A stretch of 64,000 nt of DNA from Pantoea vagans (GTDB lineage Bacteria; Pseudomonadota; Gammaproteobacteria; Enterobacterales; Enterobacteriaceae), in NCBI RefSeq assembly GCF_004792415.1, contig NZ_CP038853.1, positions 1,736,001 to 1,800,000 on the forward strand, given 5' to 3'. This document shows, one piece after another, positions 16,560 through 28,562 of the stretch (positions are counted from its first letter, which is position 1; each line of letters opens with the position of its first letter). Below the pieces are notes generated by a model that saw only the letters and a list, made by a program, of their open reading frames with translations, did not search any database and was not told where the DNA came from. Position numbers and translations under genes: made by a program.

Positions 16560-17183
16560 ATGAGCGCCACGCTCTTTTCATTTCTGTTTGCAATAACCAT
16601 TCTGACACTCACACCTGGATTTGATACCGCGCTGGTGCTGCGAACCGCCATTGCGCAGGGCTGGCAGCGCGCCTGGGCGACAGCCCTTGGCGTGACGCTG
16701 GGTTGTCTGCTCTGGGGCATCGCAGTTGGGCTGGGACTGGGCGCGCTGCTGATGGCCTCTGAGATCGCCTATAACCTGCTGAAGTGGATCGGTGCCGGCT
16801 GGCTGCTCTATCTGGGCATAAAGATGCTGCTTAAGCCGCGTCAGCAATCCGTGGAGACAGCTGAACAGCCTGCACAACAGCAGGGCTATCTGGCCTGCTT
16901 CAGCCGGGGATTAATGGGAAATCTGCTGAACCCGAAAATTGGCGTATTTTACGTCACTTTTCTGCCGCAGTTTATCCCGGCGGGGGCGTCGGTGGCGCTC
17001 TGGTGCACGCTAATGGCGCTGGCACACATGCTGCTGGGGCTGATCTGGAATGCGGTCCTGATTGGCGGCAGCCACTATTTCTCCGGACATCTGCGAAAAC
17101 CGAATGTGCTGAAGGGGATGGATCGCCTGACCGGCTGCGTGTTTATTGGATTTGCGGCGAAACTGGCGTTGTCTCGCCGCTAG
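16560..17183 (+). CDS. LysE/RhtB-family amino-acid exporter
   Basis: A 207-residue inner-membrane protein with about five to six helices. The N-terminal family signature LTLTPGFDTALVLRTAIAQGW and the downstream GAGWLLYLGIKMLL and SRGLMGNLLNPKIGVFYVTFLPQF are typical of RhtB-type threonine/homoserine/homoserine-lactone exporters. It probably exports an amino acid by proton exchange; the substrate is not predictable. The stop codon lies 4 nt from that of cmoB on the other strand. The start has GATAACGGAGAATCATC upstream (GGAG, 8-nt spacing). Confidence 0.85.
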   Translation: MSATLFSFLFAITILTLTPGFDTALVLRTAIAQGWQRAWATALGVTLGCLLWGIAVGLGLGALLMASEIAYNLLKWIGAGWLLYLGIKMLLKPRQQSVETAEQPAQQQGYLACFSRGLMGNLLNPKIGVFYVTFLPQFIPAGASVALWCTLMALAHMLLGLIWNAVLIGGSHYFSGHLRKPNVLKGMDRLTGCVFIGFAAKLALSRR

Positions 17184-17187
17184 GGCA

Positions 17188-18947
<1,760 letters not shown>

Positions 18948-18962
18948 TTAACCCAGGCTGGC

Positions 18963-19358
18963 TTAATGGAGCGTCAGGACCAGTTCCCACGGCATGTAGA
19001 TCAGGTTGAAAATCACCATGCCGCACAGGGAAAACAGCGTCAGGAGCATGCCATATTTACGGCCCGCCATGGCACTGCTGCGCAATCCCCACGCATGCAG
19101 CAGGCGGCTGATAAAGAACAGCAGGCCGGTGAGATGTACCATCCAGATATCGGTGCCGTTCATCTCCATCATCACCAGCAGAAACAGCGCCAGCGGAATG
19201 GTTTCAATGGCATTGCCATGAATGCGGATCGCCATTTTCAGGTCGTGATAGCCGCCATCGCCATACGCCACCCGGTAGAACCGGCGGTAACGCACCACAT
19301 CCAGCGTGAATTTCATTACCAGCAATGCCCCTATCACCACATATAACGCGCTAACCAT
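18963..19358 (-). CDS. yecN: MAPEG-family inner-membrane protein
   Basis: A 131-residue membrane protein, the same length as E. coli YecN. The start is chosen at MVSALYVVIGALLVMKFTLD; the frame extends upstream but the extension is not conserved. Four hydrophobic segments are visible, with the MAPEG motif AIRIHGNAIETIPLALFLL and the closing IYMPWELVLTL. MAPEG proteins in eukaryotes handle eicosanoids and glutathione; the bacterial role is unknown. It lies between cmoA and yecE as in E. coli, which supports orthology. The 81-nt gap to cmoA may hold the cmoA promoter. Confidence 0.88.
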   Translation of the reverse strand: MVSALYVVIGALLVMKFTLDVVRYRRFYRVAYGDGGYHDLKMAIRIHGNAIETIPLALFLLVMMEMNGTDIWMVHLTGLLFFISRLLHAWGLRSSAMAGRKYGMLLTLFSLCGMVIFNLIYMPWELVLTLH

Positions 19359-19427
19359 AGCCACTCCAGCGACTGTCCATAATGATTCTATTCTAACGGG
19401 CGTGCAGCCCGCTGTCCTGTAACGCAA

Positions 19428-20282
19428 TCAAAACAGTGACGTCTGTTGCGGCCAGTCTGGTCCATTGCCAATAGCCGGATCGATCTCCTGCAACTGCGGC
19501 CACAGTGCCTGCACCAGCGGAAAAACCTGGCCCATATCGGGGGTGTGCAGAAACAGCATGGCGTCGCCCTGTTGCTGCCACTCAGCCAGCTTGGGCCGCC
19601 AGATCTGAAACAGGGGAATGCTCTCGTCCACGCTATCGCTGCCGATAAAGCGCACCATCGGCTGGGAGCCGGTTCGCAGGGCATGCGGCGGCACTTTCGG
19701 CTTCTGCGAACGCGCGACCAGTGCCGCCGGACTTTGCGAGGTGGAGGCGTGAACCGGACGGCTATCGAGCATCACACGATTGATGCCGCGCTCAAGCAGG
19801 CCCCGATTGAGTGACCGTTCCGCCTCGCCCTTGGCGAAGAAAGCCGGATGACGCACTTCGACGCCGTAGTGAAAGCGGCGCGGCAGACTATCCAGAAAAA
19901 GCCACAGGTCGTTGAGCTGAGCCGGGGAGAAGCTGGCGGGCAGCTGCAGCCAGTACTGACCGATGCGGTCGGCTAGCGGTTCCATCAGGCGCAGAAAATC
20001 GGTCAGCAGATCATCGCTATGCTGCAGCGCCGCCTGATGGCTGATGGTACTGGGAAATTTAAAGCAGAAGCGAAATGCATCGTGCGTCATGTCGCGCCAG
20101 CGCATCACCGTTTCCGCATTCGGCAGCGCATAGAGGGTGGTATTTCCCTCTACGCAGTGGAAGTAGCGGGCATAGTCCGCCAGGCTTTCGATACCCCAGC
20201 GTTTCCAGTGTGAATGCTGCCACTGGGGCAGGCCAATACGAAGTGTCACGCGCGCTCCTGGCTGCAGGTTAAGAGATTGCAT
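19428..20282 (-). CDS. yecE: DUF72-family protein
   Basis: A 284-residue protein of the DUF72 (YecE) family. It has a TIM-barrel-like arrangement with recognisable LRIGLPQWQHSHW, VEGNTTLYALPNAETVMRW, FCFKFPSTISH, and HYGVEVRHPAFFAKGE. The conserved acidic and aromatic positions of the family are present but no reaction is established; a structural relation to nucleases has been suggested. Gene order yecN-yecE-aspS is conserved with E. coli, except that yecD (isochorismatase-like) is missing between yecE and aspS here. The gene is divergent from aspS. Confidence 0.9.
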   Translation of the reverse strand: MQSLNLQPGARVTLRIGLPQWQHSHWKRWGIESLADYARYFHCVEGNTTLYALPNAETVMRWRDMTHDAFRFCFKFPSTISHQAALQHSDDLLTDFLRLMEPLADRIGQYWLQLPASFSPAQLNDLWLFLDSLPRRFHYGVEVRHPAFFAKGEAERSLNRGLLERGINRVMLDSRPVHASTSQSPAALVARSQKPKVPPHALRTGSQPMVRFIGSDSVDESIPLFQIWRPKLAEWQQQGDAMLFLHTPDMGQVFPLVQALWPQLQEIDPAIGNGPDWPQQTSLF

Positions 20283-20370
20283 TATCCGCTATGGTCGGGC
20301 TGAGGGGCAAATGCACACAGGAAATCGGCGCTTTGGCGCTGATCTGCTTATCCTGTCTGGCTTTTTCCAT

Positions 20371-20376
20371 TATAAT
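20371..20376 (+). promoter_or_regulatory. Likely aspS -10 element
   Basis: A perfect TATAAT lies 84 nt before the aspS start in the divergent yecE/aspS region. The matching -35 (TTATCC near 20348) is poor. It is proposed from consensus only. Confidence 0.5.
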
Positions 20377-20460
20377 GGCCGCCATTTTTGCGACAGCATC
20401 GCATCAGGTAACGCGGCCGGATGCTGTCAGCTGCAGCGGCGAAGTTAAAAGGATAGTGTT

Positions 20461-22239
20461 ATGCGTACAGAATATTGCGGACAGCTCAATCTGTCTCATG
20501 TGGGTCAGCAAGTCACGCTTTGCGGCTGGGTAAACCGCCGTCGCGATCTGGGCAGTTTGATTTTTATCGACATGCGCGACCGTGAAGGCATCGTGCAGGT
20601 GTTTTTTGATCCCGATCGTCAGGACGCATTTAAGCTGGCTTCTGAACTGCGTAACGAATTCTGCATCCAGATCACCGGTACCGTGCGCGCACGCGATGAG
20701 AAGAACAAAAACAGCGACATGGCGACTGGCGAAGTCGAAGTGTTTGCCCAGGCGCTGACCATCATCAACCGCTCTGAGCCCCTGCCGCTGGACTCGAATC
20801 AGACCAACAGCGAAGAAGCGCGCCTGAAATACCGCTATCTGGATCTGCGTCGCCCTGAGATGGTGACGCGTCTGAAAACCCGCGCAAAAATTACCAGCTT
20901 TGTCCGTCGCTTTATGGATGATGAAGGTTTCCTGGATATCGAAACCCCGATGCTGACCAAGGCGACGCCAGAAGGCGCGCGCGACTATCTGGTGCCAAGC
21001 CGCGTTCACAAAGGCAAATTTTATGCGCTGCCGCAGTCACCACAGCTGTTCAAACAGCTGCTGATGATGTCCGGCTTTGACCGCTACTATCAGATCGTAA
21101 AATGCTTCCGCGACGAAGATTTACGAGCCGATCGCCAGCCAGAATTTACCCAGATCGACGTAGAAACCTCCTTTATGACTGCACCACAGGTGCGTGAAAT
21201 CATGGAGCGTCTAATCCGCAATCTGTGGCAGGACGTGCAGGGCGTGGACCTCGGTGAGTTCCCGCAGATGACCTTTGCGGAAGCGATGCATCGCTACGGT
21301 TCCGATAAGCCGGATCTGCGTAACCCGATGGAGCTGGTGGACGTTGGCGACCTGCTGAAAAACGTGGAGTTCCAGGTCTTCTCTGGCCCGGCTAACGATG
21401 AAAAAGGCCGTGTTGCCGCGCTGCGCGTGCCGACCGGTGCCCAGCTGAGCCGTAAGCAGATTGATGAATATGGCAAGTTCGTCGAGATTTATGGTGCGAA
21501 AGGGCTGGCGTGGATGAAGGTTAACATCCGTGCCGACGGCCTGGAAGGCGTGCAGAGCCCGGTTGCCAAGTTCCTCAATGCAGAGATCGTTGAAGGCATT
21601 CTGAGCCGTACCGGCGCACAGGATGGCGACATCATCTTCTTTGGTGCCGATCGCGCCAAAGTGGTCGCGGACGCACTGGGGGCGCTGCGCCTGAAAGTGG
21701 GCCGCGAGCTGAGCATCACCGATGAGAAAGCCTGGGCACCGCTGTGGGTGATCGACTTCCCGATGTTTGAAGAGGACGAAGAGGACGGTCTGGCCGCGAT
21801 GCACCATCCGTTCACTGCGCCGAAAGAGATGAGCGCAGAAGAGCTGGCGGCCGATCCGACCCGTGCCGTGGCGAACGCCTACGACATGGTGATCAATGGT
21901 TATGAAGTGGGTGGCGGTTCAGTGCGTATCCACAACGGCAAAATGCAGCAGACGGTGTTCAGCATTCTGGGTATTGAAGAGCACGAGCAGCGCGAGAAGT
22001 TTGGCTTCCTGCTGGATGCGCTGAAGTTCGGTACACCACCGCATGCGGGCCTGGCCTTTGGTCTGGATCGCCTGACCATGCTGCTGACCGGCACCGACAA
22101 CATTCGTGATGTTATCGCGTTCCCGAAAACCACGGCCGCAGCCTGCATGATGACCGAAGCGCCAAGCGAAGCGAACCCGGCTTCTCTGCTGGAGCTCGGT
22201 ATTCAGGTGGTTAAAAAAGAAAAGCCTGAGAATAAATAA
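20461..22239 (+). CDS. aspS: Aspartyl-tRNA synthetase
   Basis: A 592-residue class IIb synthetase with the bacterial architecture. It has an N-terminal OB-fold anticodon-binding domain (about residues 1-105, [21 protein letters not shown]), then catalytic motif 2 in [18 protein letters not shown]. The bacterial GAD insertion domain lies at about residues 290-420, and motif 3 is [15 protein letters not shown] near the C-terminus. It charges tRNA-Asp with aspartate in the cytoplasm. The length is as in E. coli (590). The stop codon overlaps the nudB ATG (TAATG), so the two are coupled. Confidence 0.97.
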   Translation: MRTEYCGQLNLSHVGQQVTLCGWVNRRRDLGSLIFIDMRDREGIVQVFFDPDRQDAFKLASELRNEFCIQITGTVRARDEKNKNSDMATGEVEVFAQALTIINRSEPLPLDSNQTNSEEARLKYRYLDLRRPEMVTRLKTRAKITSFVRRFMDDEGFLDIETPMLTKATPEGARDYLVPSRVHKGKFYALPQSPQLFKQLLMMSGFDRYYQIVKCFRDEDLRADRQPEFTQIDVETSFMTAPQVREIMERLIRNLWQDVQGVDLGEFPQMTFAEAMHRYGSDKPDLRNPMELVDVGDLLKNVEFQVFSGPANDEKGRVAALRVPTGAQLSRKQIDEYGKFVEIYGAKGLAWMKVNIRADGLEGVQSPVAKFLNAEIVEGILSRTGAQDGDIIFFGADRAKVVADALGALRLKVGRELSITDEKAWAPLWVIDFPMFEEDEEDGLAAMHHPFTAPKEMSAEELAADPTRAVANAYDMVINGYEVGGGSVRIHNGKMQQTVFSILGIEEHEQREKFGFLLDALKFGTPPHAGLAFGLDRLTMLLTGTDNIRDVIAFPKTTAAACMMTEAPSEANPASLLELGIQVVKKEKPENK

Positions 22240-22670
22240 TGGGCTATAAACACCCGGTTTCAGTGCTGGTCGTCATTTCGGCGCGCGATACTGGCCGGGT
22301 GCTGATGCTGCAGCGGCGTGACGATCCCGCGTTCTGGCAGTCGGTGACCGGCAGCCTGGAAGCGGGAGAGTCACCGCTGGCAACTGCGTATCGTGAGGTG
22401 AATGAAGAGGTCGGCATTGACGTGCTGGCTGAGCGGCTGGAAATAGAGGATTGTCAGCGTCAGATTGACTTTGAAATCTTTCCCCATTTTCGCCATCGCT
22501 ATGCACCGGATGTCACCCATAATCACGAACACTGGTTTCGCCTGCAACTGCCGGAAGAGCGGGATATCACGCTGACCGAGCATCTGGCGTTTCGCTGGCT
22601 GGCACCCGCTGACGCTGCAGCATTAACCCGATCGTGGAGTAACCGCCAGGCAATTGAAGAATTTATCTGA
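22239..22670 (+). CDS. nudB: Dihydroneopterin triphosphate pyrophosphatase
   Basis: A 143-residue Nudix hydrolase. The Nudix box is seen as GSLEAGESPLATAYREVNEE followed by VGI, with all catalytic glutamates. It removes pyrophosphate from dihydroneopterin triphosphate, the second committed step toward folate, and it can also hydrolyse dATP. The NHEHWFRLQLPEERDI segment and the downstream HLAFRWLAP are typical of NudB. It is a little shorter than E. coli NudB (150). It overlaps aspS by 1 nt and probably depends on the aspS promoter. Confidence 0.92.
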   Translation: MGYKHPVSVLVVISARDTGRVLMLQRRDDPAFWQSVTGSLEAGESPLATAYREVNEEVGIDVLAERLEIEDCQRQIDFEIFPHFRHRYAPDVTHNHEHWFRLQLPEERDITLTEHLAFRWLAPADAAALTRSWSNRQAIEEFI

Positions 22671-22955
22671 ATGCTCGCCATCGCCCGGTATTCCGGCGGC
22701 GGATAGATTAAATTTTATGAATCTGGTGAGTTTTAACAGGACTACACCAACCTATTGAACAGTCAGGCGTCATCCTCGCCACGAAATTGTTCACCGTCAG
22801 CGCGACGTCGCCTCCGTATACCGCTACGTGAGGATGATGCGCAACGCTCGCCTCTCAGAGCAGTCAGGTTGTCACTTACCTGGCTGAGCACCGACGGTAA
22901 ATAAGCTCGCAGCCAGGAGAGCCTGCACCCTGTAAAAGATCGGAGAAAAGTTAAC
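22671..22955 (+). other. Structured 285-nt leader between nudB and yebC
   Basis: No gene longer than a 13-codon ORF (22717-22758, no ribosome site). A long-range stem can form between GCGTCATCCTC (22767-22777) and GAGGATGATGC (22830-22840), enclosing the palindrome GCGACGTCGC. Further on, CAGGT/ACCTG (22865-22869 with 22878-22882) competes with CCTGGCTG/CAGCCAGG (22879-22886 with 22910-22917) for the same bases. This could be a folded 5' leader of yebC. Confidence 0.45.
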
Positions 22956-23699
22956 ATGGCAGGACACAGTAAGTGGGCAAACACCAAACACCGTAAGGCG
23001 GCGCAGGATGCCAAGCGCGGCAAAATCTTCACCAAAATCATTCGTGAACTGGTGACGGCGGCCAAGCTGGGCGGTGGCGATCCGGGTTCCAACCCGCGTC
23101 TGCGTGCAGCAATGGATAAAGCGCTGGCGAACAACATGACCCGTGACACCATGGATCGCGCTATCGCTCGCGGTGTGGGCGGCGATGACAACGCCAACAT
23201 GGAAACCATCATCTATGAAGGTTACGGTCCTGGCGGCTCAGCCATCATGATTGAATGCCTGAGTGATAACCGTAACCGTACCGTGGGCGAAGTGCGTCAC
23301 GCCTTCACCAAAACCGGCGGCAACCTTGGTACCGACGGCTCCGTGGCTTACCTGTTCAACAAAAAAGGCGTCATCTCCTTCGCGCCAGGTCAGGATGAAG
23401 ACGCAGTGATGGAAGCCGCACTGGAAGCGGGCGGCGAAGACATCGTCACCTATGACGACGGCGCAATTGATGTCTTTACCGCATGGGAAGAGATGGGCAC
23501 CGTGCGTGATGCACTGGAAGCCGCTGGCCTGAAAGCGGATACCGCAGAAGTGGCAATGATCCCGACGACCAAAGCGGAAATGGATGCGGAAACCGCACCA
23601 AAACTGCTGCGTCTGATCGACATGCTGGAAGATTGCGACGACGTGCAGGAGGTTTATCACAACGGTGAGATCTCCGACGAGGTGGCGGAAACGCTGTAA
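22956..23699 (+). CDS. yebC: YebC/TACO1-family translation/regulatory protein
   Basis: A 247-residue protein of the YebC/PmpR (TACO1) family. The N-terminal signature [20 protein letters not shown] is diagnostic. The three-domain body includes [39 protein letters not shown] and a C-terminal acidic domain. Relatives have been described as transcription regulators, and more recently as ribosome-associated factors that relieve stalling at difficult sequences such as proline runs; which applies here cannot be told. It has an AAAAG/GGAG ribosome site and is followed 37 nt later by ruvC. The synteny nudB-yebC-ruvC matches E. coli. Confidence 0.95.
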   Translation: MAGHSKWANTKHRKAAQDAKRGKIFTKIIRELVTAAKLGGGDPGSNPRLRAAMDKALANNMTRDTMDRAIARGVGGDDNANMETIIYEGYGPGGSAIMIECLSDNRNRTVGEVRHAFTKTGGNLGTDGSVAYLFNKKGVISFAPGQDEDAVMEAALEAGGEDIVTYDDGAIDVFTAWEEMGTVRDALEAAGLKADTAEVAMIPTTKAEMDAETAPKLLRLIDMLEDCDDVQEVYHNGEISDEVAETL

Positions 23700-23736
23700 T
23701 GGCGTTTACCGTCACAGCGTTAACCGGAGAGGCGTA

Positions 23737-24264
23737 ATGTCGATTATTCTGGGTATCGATCCCGGCTCACGCATCACCGGTTATGGTGTTATTCGTCAGA
23801 CCGGCCGCCAGCTCACCTATCTGGGCAGCGGCTGTATCCGCACCAATACCACCGAGTTGCCCGCCCGCCTGAAGCTGATTTATGCGGGCGTGTGCGAAAT
23901 TATCACGCAGTTTTCACCCGATTTCTTCGCTATCGAGCAGGTGTTTATGGCGAAGAATGCTGACTCTGCGCTGAAGCTCGGCCAGGCGCGGGGTGCCGCG
24001 ATCGTTGCTGCGGTAAACCACGATCTGCCGGTGTTTGAGTATGCCGCCCGTCAGGTTAAACAGACGGTGGTGGGCATCGGCAGCGCCGAGAAAAGTCAGG
24101 TGCAGCATATGGTGCGAACCCTGCTGAAACTGCCGGCAAACCCGCAGGCGGACGCCGCCGATGCGCTGGCGATAGCCATTACTCACTGTCACGTGGCGCA
24201 AAACGCCGCGCGCATGAGTGACAGCAAGCTGGTGCTGACGCGCGGACGGTTGCGCTCAGGTTAG
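23737..24264 (+). CDS. ruvC: Holliday junction resolvase RuvC
   Basis: A 175-residue endonuclease. The start is at [18 protein letters not shown] (GGAGAGGCGTA upstream); the frame is open 24 codons earlier but that part overlaps yebC. The four catalytic acids are visible: Asp8 in GIDPGS, Glu67 in FAIEQVF, and Asp139 and Asp142 in ADAADALA. The dimer cuts Holliday junctions symmetrically in concert with RuvAB. A hairpin that also reads as a LexA box separates it from ruvA. Confidence 0.95.
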   Translation: MSIILGIDPGSRITGYGVIRQTGRQLTYLGSGCIRTNTTELPARLKLIYAGVCEIITQFSPDFFAIEQVFMAKNADSALKLGQARGAAIVAAVNHDLPVFEYAARQVKQTVVGIGSAEKSQVQHMVRTLLKLPANPQADAADALAIAITHCHVAQNAARMSDSKLVLTRGRLRSG

Positions 24265-24287
24265 GGCATCGCACAGAACAGACGCTC

Positions 24288-24314
24288 AGGCTGGATATTC
24301 ATCCAGCCTTTTTT
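24288..24314 (+). promoter_or_regulatory. LexA box of ruvAB overlapping the ruvC terminator
   Basis: CTGGATATTCATCCAG (24291-24306) fits the LexA pattern CTG-N10-CAG and closely resembles the E. coli ruvA operator. The same bases form AGGCTGGAT/ATCCAGCCT, a 9-bp stem followed by six T residues, that is, a terminator for ruvC. The promoter-like TATAAA starts at 24320, just downstream. SOS control of ruvAB is therefore expected, separate from ruvC. Confidence 0.75.
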
Positions 24315-24358
24315 ATGTTATAAAATCCGCCACATTCGTTAGTTAAGGAAGCATTCAG

Positions 24359-24973
24359 GTGATAGGTCGTTTACGGGGCAACATTCTGGAAAAGCAGCCG
24401 CCACTGGTGCTGCTTGAGGCACACGGCGTCGGTTATGAAATTTACATGCCCATGACCTGTTTTTATGAATTGCCTGAACTTCAGCACGAAGCGGTGATTT
24501 TTACCCACTTCGTGGTGCGTGAAGATGCTCAGCTGCTGTTTGGTTTTAACAGCAAGCAGGAGCGCGCACTGTTTCGCGAACTGATTAAAGTGAATGGCGT
24601 CGGCCCCAAGCTGGCACTGGCGATCCTCTCCGGCATGTCGGCGCAGCAGTTTGTGACCGCTGTTGAGAAAGAAGAGATCGCGTCACTGGTAAAACTGCCT
24701 GGCGTGGGTAAAAAGACCGCTGAGCGTCTGGTCGTCGAGATGAAGGACCGCTTCAAAGGGATGCACGGCGACCTGTTTGGCGGCGATTCGGCCTTTACGC
24801 TTACCACACCGAGCGCCGAGCCGGAAACCAACGATGCGGAATCCGAAGCGGTTGCAGCGCTGGTATCACTGGGTTATAAACCGCAGGAAGCGAGCCGTAT
24901 GATCAGTAAAGTCGGCCGACCGGATGCGGATTGCGAAACCCTGATCCGCGAAGCGCTCCGCGCCGCCATTTGA
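24359..24973 (+). CDS. ruvA: Holliday junction branch migration protein RuvA
   Basis: A 204-residue protein starting with GTG (AAGGAAG upstream). Three parts are visible: an N-terminal OB fold ([20 protein letters not shown]), two helix-hairpin-helix units ([16 protein letters not shown] and [18 protein letters not shown]) that hold the junction, and a C-terminal domain after an acidic linker ([18 protein letters not shown]) that docks on RuvB. The tetramer keeps the junction planar. It is 8 nt upstream of ruvB, and the pair is probably induced by DNA damage through the LexA box at 24291. Confidence 0.96.
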   Translation: MIGRLRGNILEKQPPLVLLEAHGVGYEIYMPMTCFYELPELQHEAVIFTHFVVREDAQLLFGFNSKQERALFRELIKVNGVGPKLALAILSGMSAQQFVTAVEKEEIASLVKLPGVGKKTAERLVVEMKDRFKGMHGDLFGGDSAFTLTTPSAEPETNDAESEAVAALVSLGYKPQEASRMISKVGRPDADCETLIREALRAAI

Positions 24974-24981
24974 GGTAAGTC

Positions 24982-25986
24982 ATGATAGAAGCCGACCGCC
25001 TGGTCTCCGCTGCCAGTATTAACGAAGAAGAGATAATTGACCGCGCCATTCGCCCGAAGATGCTCACCGAGTATGTCGGTCAGCCGCAGGTGCGTGAGCA
25101 GATGGAGATTTTCATCAAAGCCGCACAGCTGCGTGGCGATGCGCTGGATCATCTGCTGATCTTCGGTCCGCCAGGTCTGGGGAAAACCACGCTGGCGAAC
25201 ATCGTGGCCAACGAGATGGGCGTGAACCTGCGTACCACCTCGGGTCCGGTGCTGGAGAAGGCGGGCGATCTGGCGGCGATGCTGACCAACCTTGAACCGC
25301 ATGACGTGCTGTTTATCGATGAGATCCATCGCCTGTCACCAGTGGTGGAAGAGGTGCTCTACCCGGCAATGGAAGACTATCAGCTGGATATCATGATCGG
25401 TGAAGGCCCGGCAGCGCGTTCGATTAAGCTCGATTTGCCGCCGTTTACCCTGATTGGTGCCACCACCCGTGCAGGCTCGCTGACCTCGCCGTTGCGCGAT
25501 CGCTTTGGCATTGTGCAGCGTCTGGAGTTCTATCAGGTGAAAGATTTGCAGCACATCGTGGGACGCAGTGCCGCCTGTCTGGGCCTGGCATTGAGTGACG
25601 AAGGGGCGTTAGAAATCGCCCGTCGCGCACGCGGCACCCCGCGTATCGCCAACCGCCTGCTGCGCCGCGTGCGTGACTTTGCCGAAGTGCGGGCTAATGG
25701 TGATCTCAGCGGTGAGGTCTCCTGCAGCGCGCTGGATATGCTTAACGTCGACAGCGAAGGGTTCGACTATATGGACCGCAAACTGCTGCTGGCGATCATC
25801 GACAAGTTTATGGGTGGGCCGGTGGGGCTGGATAACCTGGCGGCCGCGATTGGTGAAGAGCGTGAGACCATCGAAGATGTGATTGAACCCTTCCTGATTC
25901 AGCAGGGTTTTATTCAGCGCACACCGCGTGGCCGTCTGGCCACGCAGCATGCTTATCGTCACTTCGGCATTACGCGCGAAGAGTAA
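24982..25986 (+). CDS. ruvB: Holliday junction branch migration ATPase RuvB
   Basis: A 334-residue AAA+ motor. Walker A is GPPGLGKTT (residues 62-70), Walker B FIDEIHRL (Asp113, Glu114), sensor 1 in [20 protein letters not shown], and the C-terminal winged helix ends with [15 protein letters not shown]. Hexameric rings pump DNA through the RuvA-bound junction. The length equals the usual enterobacterial size. Its stop is immediately adjacent to the znuB stop on the other strand, leaving no room for a separate terminator. Confidence 0.97.
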   Translation: MIEADRLVSAASINEEEIIDRAIRPKMLTEYVGQPQVREQMEIFIKAAQLRGDALDHLLIFGPPGLGKTTLANIVANEMGVNLRTTSGPVLEKAGDLAAMLTNLEPHDVLFIDEIHRLSPVVEEVLYPAMEDYQLDIMIGEGPAARSIKLDLPPFTLIGATTRAGSLTSPLRDRFGIVQRLEFYQVKDLQHIVGRSAACLGLALSDEGALEIARRARGTPRIANRLLRRVRDFAEVRANGDLSGEVSCSALDMLNVDSEGFDYMDRKLLLAIIDKFMGGPVGLDNLAAAIGEERETIEDVIEPFLIQQGFIQRTPRGRLATQHAYRHFGITREE

Positions 25987-26772
25987 TTACATAGCCGGTT
26001 TGCGCACCATGCTGAAGATAAACAGGATGGCGGCGCAGAGCACCACGGACGGCCCGGCAGGCGTGTCGTAGAACGCAGAGAAGGTAAGACCGCCGGTGAC
26101 GGCAATCACGCCGATGACCACCGCAACGGCCGCCATGCCTTCCGGCGAGCGCACAAAACGACGTGCGGTGGCAGCCGGAATAATCAGCAGTGAAGTGATA
26201 ATCAGCGCACCCACAAACTTCATCGCCACGCCAATTGTCAGCGCCGTAACCAGCATCAGAATCAGCCGGGTTCGCTGGATATTCACGCCATCCACCTGCG
26301 CCAGTTCCGGGCTGATGGTCATCGACAGCAGCGAACGCCACTGCCACGCCATCACCAGCAGCACAATTATCACGCCGCCACCCATCATCCAGAGGTCATC
26401 AGGCGTTACGGCCAGCAGGTCGCCAAACAGATACGCCATTAGATCGACGCGCACGTTCTTCATCAGGCTGACGACGACCAGGCCCAGCGACAGCGCGCTG
26501 TGCGCCATAATGCCCAGCAGGGTATCAATTGCCAGATGCGGACGCCGCTCCAGCCAGACCAGTCCCAGCGCCAGGCAGACCGTCACCAGAATCACCGCGT
26601 AGTAGGGGTTCACGTTCAGCAGCAGGCCAAAGGCTACGCCGAGCAGAGACGCATGCGCCAGGGTATCGCCAAAATAGGACATCTTGCGCCAGACGACGAA
26701 CGAACCCAGCGGACCGGCAGCCAGCGCTAACATCACACCGCCTATCCAGCCTGGTAATAACAACTCAATCAT
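25987..26772 (-). CDS. znuB: Zinc ABC transporter permease
   Basis: A 261-residue integral membrane protein of the ZnuB/MntB family. It has about seven to eight helices and the characteristic [20 protein letters not shown] at the N-terminus, [20 protein letters not shown], and [20 protein letters not shown]. It forms the channel for high-affinity zinc import with ZnuC as motor and ZnuA as periplasmic receptor. The start overlaps the znuC stop by 4 nt. It is translated as part of the Zur-controlled znuCB operon. Confidence 0.95.
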   Translation of the reverse strand: MIELLLPGWIGGVMLALAAGPLGSFVVWRKMSYFGDTLAHASLLGVAFGLLLNVNPYYAVILVTVCLALGLVWLERRPHLAIDTLLGIMAHSALSLGLVVVSLMKNVRVDLMAYLFGDLLAVTPDDLWMMGGGVIIVLLVMAWQWRSLLSMTISPELAQVDGVNIQRTRLILMLVTALTIGVAMKFVGALIITSLLIIPAATARRFVRSPEGMAAVAVVIGVIAVTGGLTFSAFYDTPAGPSVVLCAAILFIFSMVRKPAM

Positions 26773-27524
26773 GATGAACCCTGTCCTTTGCGTAAAACGA
26801 TACGTCCCTGAAGGTCGTGACGGTGATTATGATGATGACGGTAGATCGCCAGCTCCTGCGCGCCACGCGGGCCAAACATCGCGATAAATTCGGGATGCTG
26901 CGAGACGGCTTCCGGCGTGCCCGAACAGCAGATATGGTGATTGAGGCACAACACTTCGTCGGTTTTTGCCATCACCAGATGCAGATCGTGGGAAACCATC
27001 AGCACGCCGCAGTTCAGTTCCACGCGTAACTGATTGATCAGGTCATACAGGGCAACCTGACCGTTCACATCCACACCCTGCGTCGGTTCATCCAGCACCA
27101 GCAACTGAGGCTGATTCAGCAGGGCGCGTGCCAGCAACACACGCTGAGTTTCACCGCCGGACAGCTTCTGCAGCGGGGAGTTGAGCAGATGGCCCGCCTG
27201 CACACGTTTCAGTGCTGGCATAATCTCCGCGTGTTTGCTGCCCCGGGTCAGACGCATAAAGCGCTCAACCGTGACCGGCAGGGTGGGATCGATGTGCAGC
27301 TTCTGTGGCACGTAGCCGATACGCAGAGCAGGATCACGCTGAACCGAACCGGTTGTAGGGGCGAGCAGGCCGAGCACCACACGCACCAGCGTTGATTTTC
27401 CGGCACCGTTGGGACCCAGCAGGGTGAGAATGCGGCCAGGCTGCAATGCCAGGCTGACGCCTGATAAGACATTGCGCTGGTTAAATTTTATCGAAACGTT
27501 ATCGAGTGTGACAAGTGAGGTCAT
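26769..27524 (-). CDS. znuC: Zinc ABC transporter ATP-binding protein
   Basis: A 251-residue ATPase, equal in length to E. coli ZnuC when started at [16 protein letters not shown] (27524) rather than the six-codon longer frame. Walker [19 protein letters not shown], signature [16 protein letters not shown], Walker [14 protein letters not shown] and switch SHDLHLV are visible. The histidine-rich C-terminal tail ([14 protein letters not shown]), typical of ZnuC, may sense or hold zinc. It is divergent from znuA across a Zur box. Confidence 0.95.
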   Translation of the reverse strand: MTSLVTLDNVSIKFNQRNVLSGVSLALQPGRILTLLGPNGAGKSTLVRVVLGLLAPTTGSVQRDPALRIGYVPQKLHIDPTLPVTVERFMRLTRGSKHAEIMPALKRVQAGHLLNSPLQKLSGGETQRVLLARALLNQPQLLVLDEPTQGVDVNGQVALYDLINQLRVELNCGVLMVSHDLHLVMAKTDEVLCLNHHICCSGTPEAVSQHPEFIAMFGPRGAQELAIYRHHHNHRHDLQGRIVLRKGQGSS

Positions 27525-27550
27525 AGTATTTACAGGTTGCACAGAATTTC

Positions 27551-27571
27551 GAATGTTATAATATCACATTC
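27551..27571. promoter_or_regulatory. Zur operator of znuA/znuCB
   Basis: A near-palindrome centred on GTTATAATATCAC with GAAT/ATTC flanks, close to the enterobacterial Zur consensus, lies midway between the divergent znuA and znuC starts. The TATAAT within it is a likely -10 of znuA. Zinc-loaded Zur should repress both directions. Confidence 0.85.
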
Positions 27572-27601
27572 CACCTCATGGTCACGATGGAATGACGCAA
27601 T

Positions 27602-28549
27602 ATGTTACATAATAAAAAGGGCACAATTTTCGCCCTGACTGCTTTATCTGTTTCAGCTTTGTTAACCCTTCCTGCCCAGGCGAATGTCGTGGCTTCACTC
27701 AAACCGGTAGGTTTTATTGCTGCTGCCATTGCCGATGGTGTCACACCGGTCGAGGTGCTGCTGCCGGATGGCGCGTCTGAACACGACTATGCCCTGCGGC
27801 CATCTGATGCAAAACGCTTAAAAAACGCGGACTTAGTTGTCTGGGTCGGGCCAGAAATGGAAGCCTTTATGGCGAAGTCTGCGGCTGAACTTCCGGCTCA
27901 AAAAAACCTCGCGATGGTGAACATCGACGGGGTAAAACCGTTATTGATTAGCGGTGGTGAAGATGAAGATGAACACGCAGCGGAAAAATCCGAAGATCAG
28001 GATGCTGAAGCGCATCATCATCATCACGGCGAGTTTAATATGCACCTGTGGTTGTCGCCAGAGATTGCGCGCAAAACCGCGGTTGCAATCCATGGAAAAT
28101 TATTGGAACTTATGCCGCAAGATAAGGCCAAACTTGACGCCAACCTCCAGCAGTTTGAGGTAGCTTTGGCAGACACGGACAAACGCGTCAGCGCACAACT
28201 TGCTCCGGTCAGAAATAAAGGATATTTCGTTTTTCACGACGCTTACACGTACTTTGAAAAGCACTACGGTCTCTCGCCCGCCGGGCATTTTACCGTCAAT
28301 CCTGAAATTCAACCGGGCGCTCAGCGTTTACACCAGATACGAACACAGTTGGTTGAGCAAAAGGCGGTCTGCGTCTTTGCTGAGCCACAATTCAGACCAG
28401 CAGTCATCGATGCTGTCTCCCGCGGAACACAGGTGCGTAAAGGCACGCTTGATCCCCTGGGCACGGACATCAGCTTAGCCAAAGACAGCTATGTGAAATT
28501 CCTCTCACAACTGTCGAGCCAGTATGAAAGCTGCCTGAATGGAGCATGA
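27602..28549 (+). CDS. znuA: Zinc ABC transporter periplasmic binding protein
   Basis: A 315-residue cluster A-I binding protein with a signal peptide ending near residue 26 (LTLPAQA). The zinc-site histidines are seen in [17 protein letters not shown], in [14 protein letters not shown], and in [16 protein letters not shown]. Between the first two lies the flexible acidic/His-rich loop ([12 protein letters not shown], then [11 protein letters not shown]), which is thought to gather zinc. It delivers Zn2+ to ZnuB. It is followed 13 nt later by mepM, a zinc-dependent peptidase, in the same direction. Confidence 0.95.
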   Translation: MLHNKKGTIFALTALSVSALLTLPAQANVVASLKPVGFIAAAIADGVTPVEVLLPDGASEHDYALRPSDAKRLKNADLVVWVGPEMEAFMAKSAAELPAQKNLAMVNIDGVKPLLISGGEDEDEHAAEKSEDQDAEAHHHHHGEFNMHLWLSPEIARKTAVAIHGKLLELMPQDKAKLDANLQQFEVALADTDKRVSAQLAPVRNKGYFVFHDAYTYFEKHYGLSPAGHFTVNPEIQPGAQRLHQIRTQLVEQKAVCVFAEPQFRPAVIDAVSRGTQVRKGTLDPLGTDISLAKDSYVKFLSQLSSQYESCLNGA

Positions 28550-28562
28550 GGAATAGGTAAAA

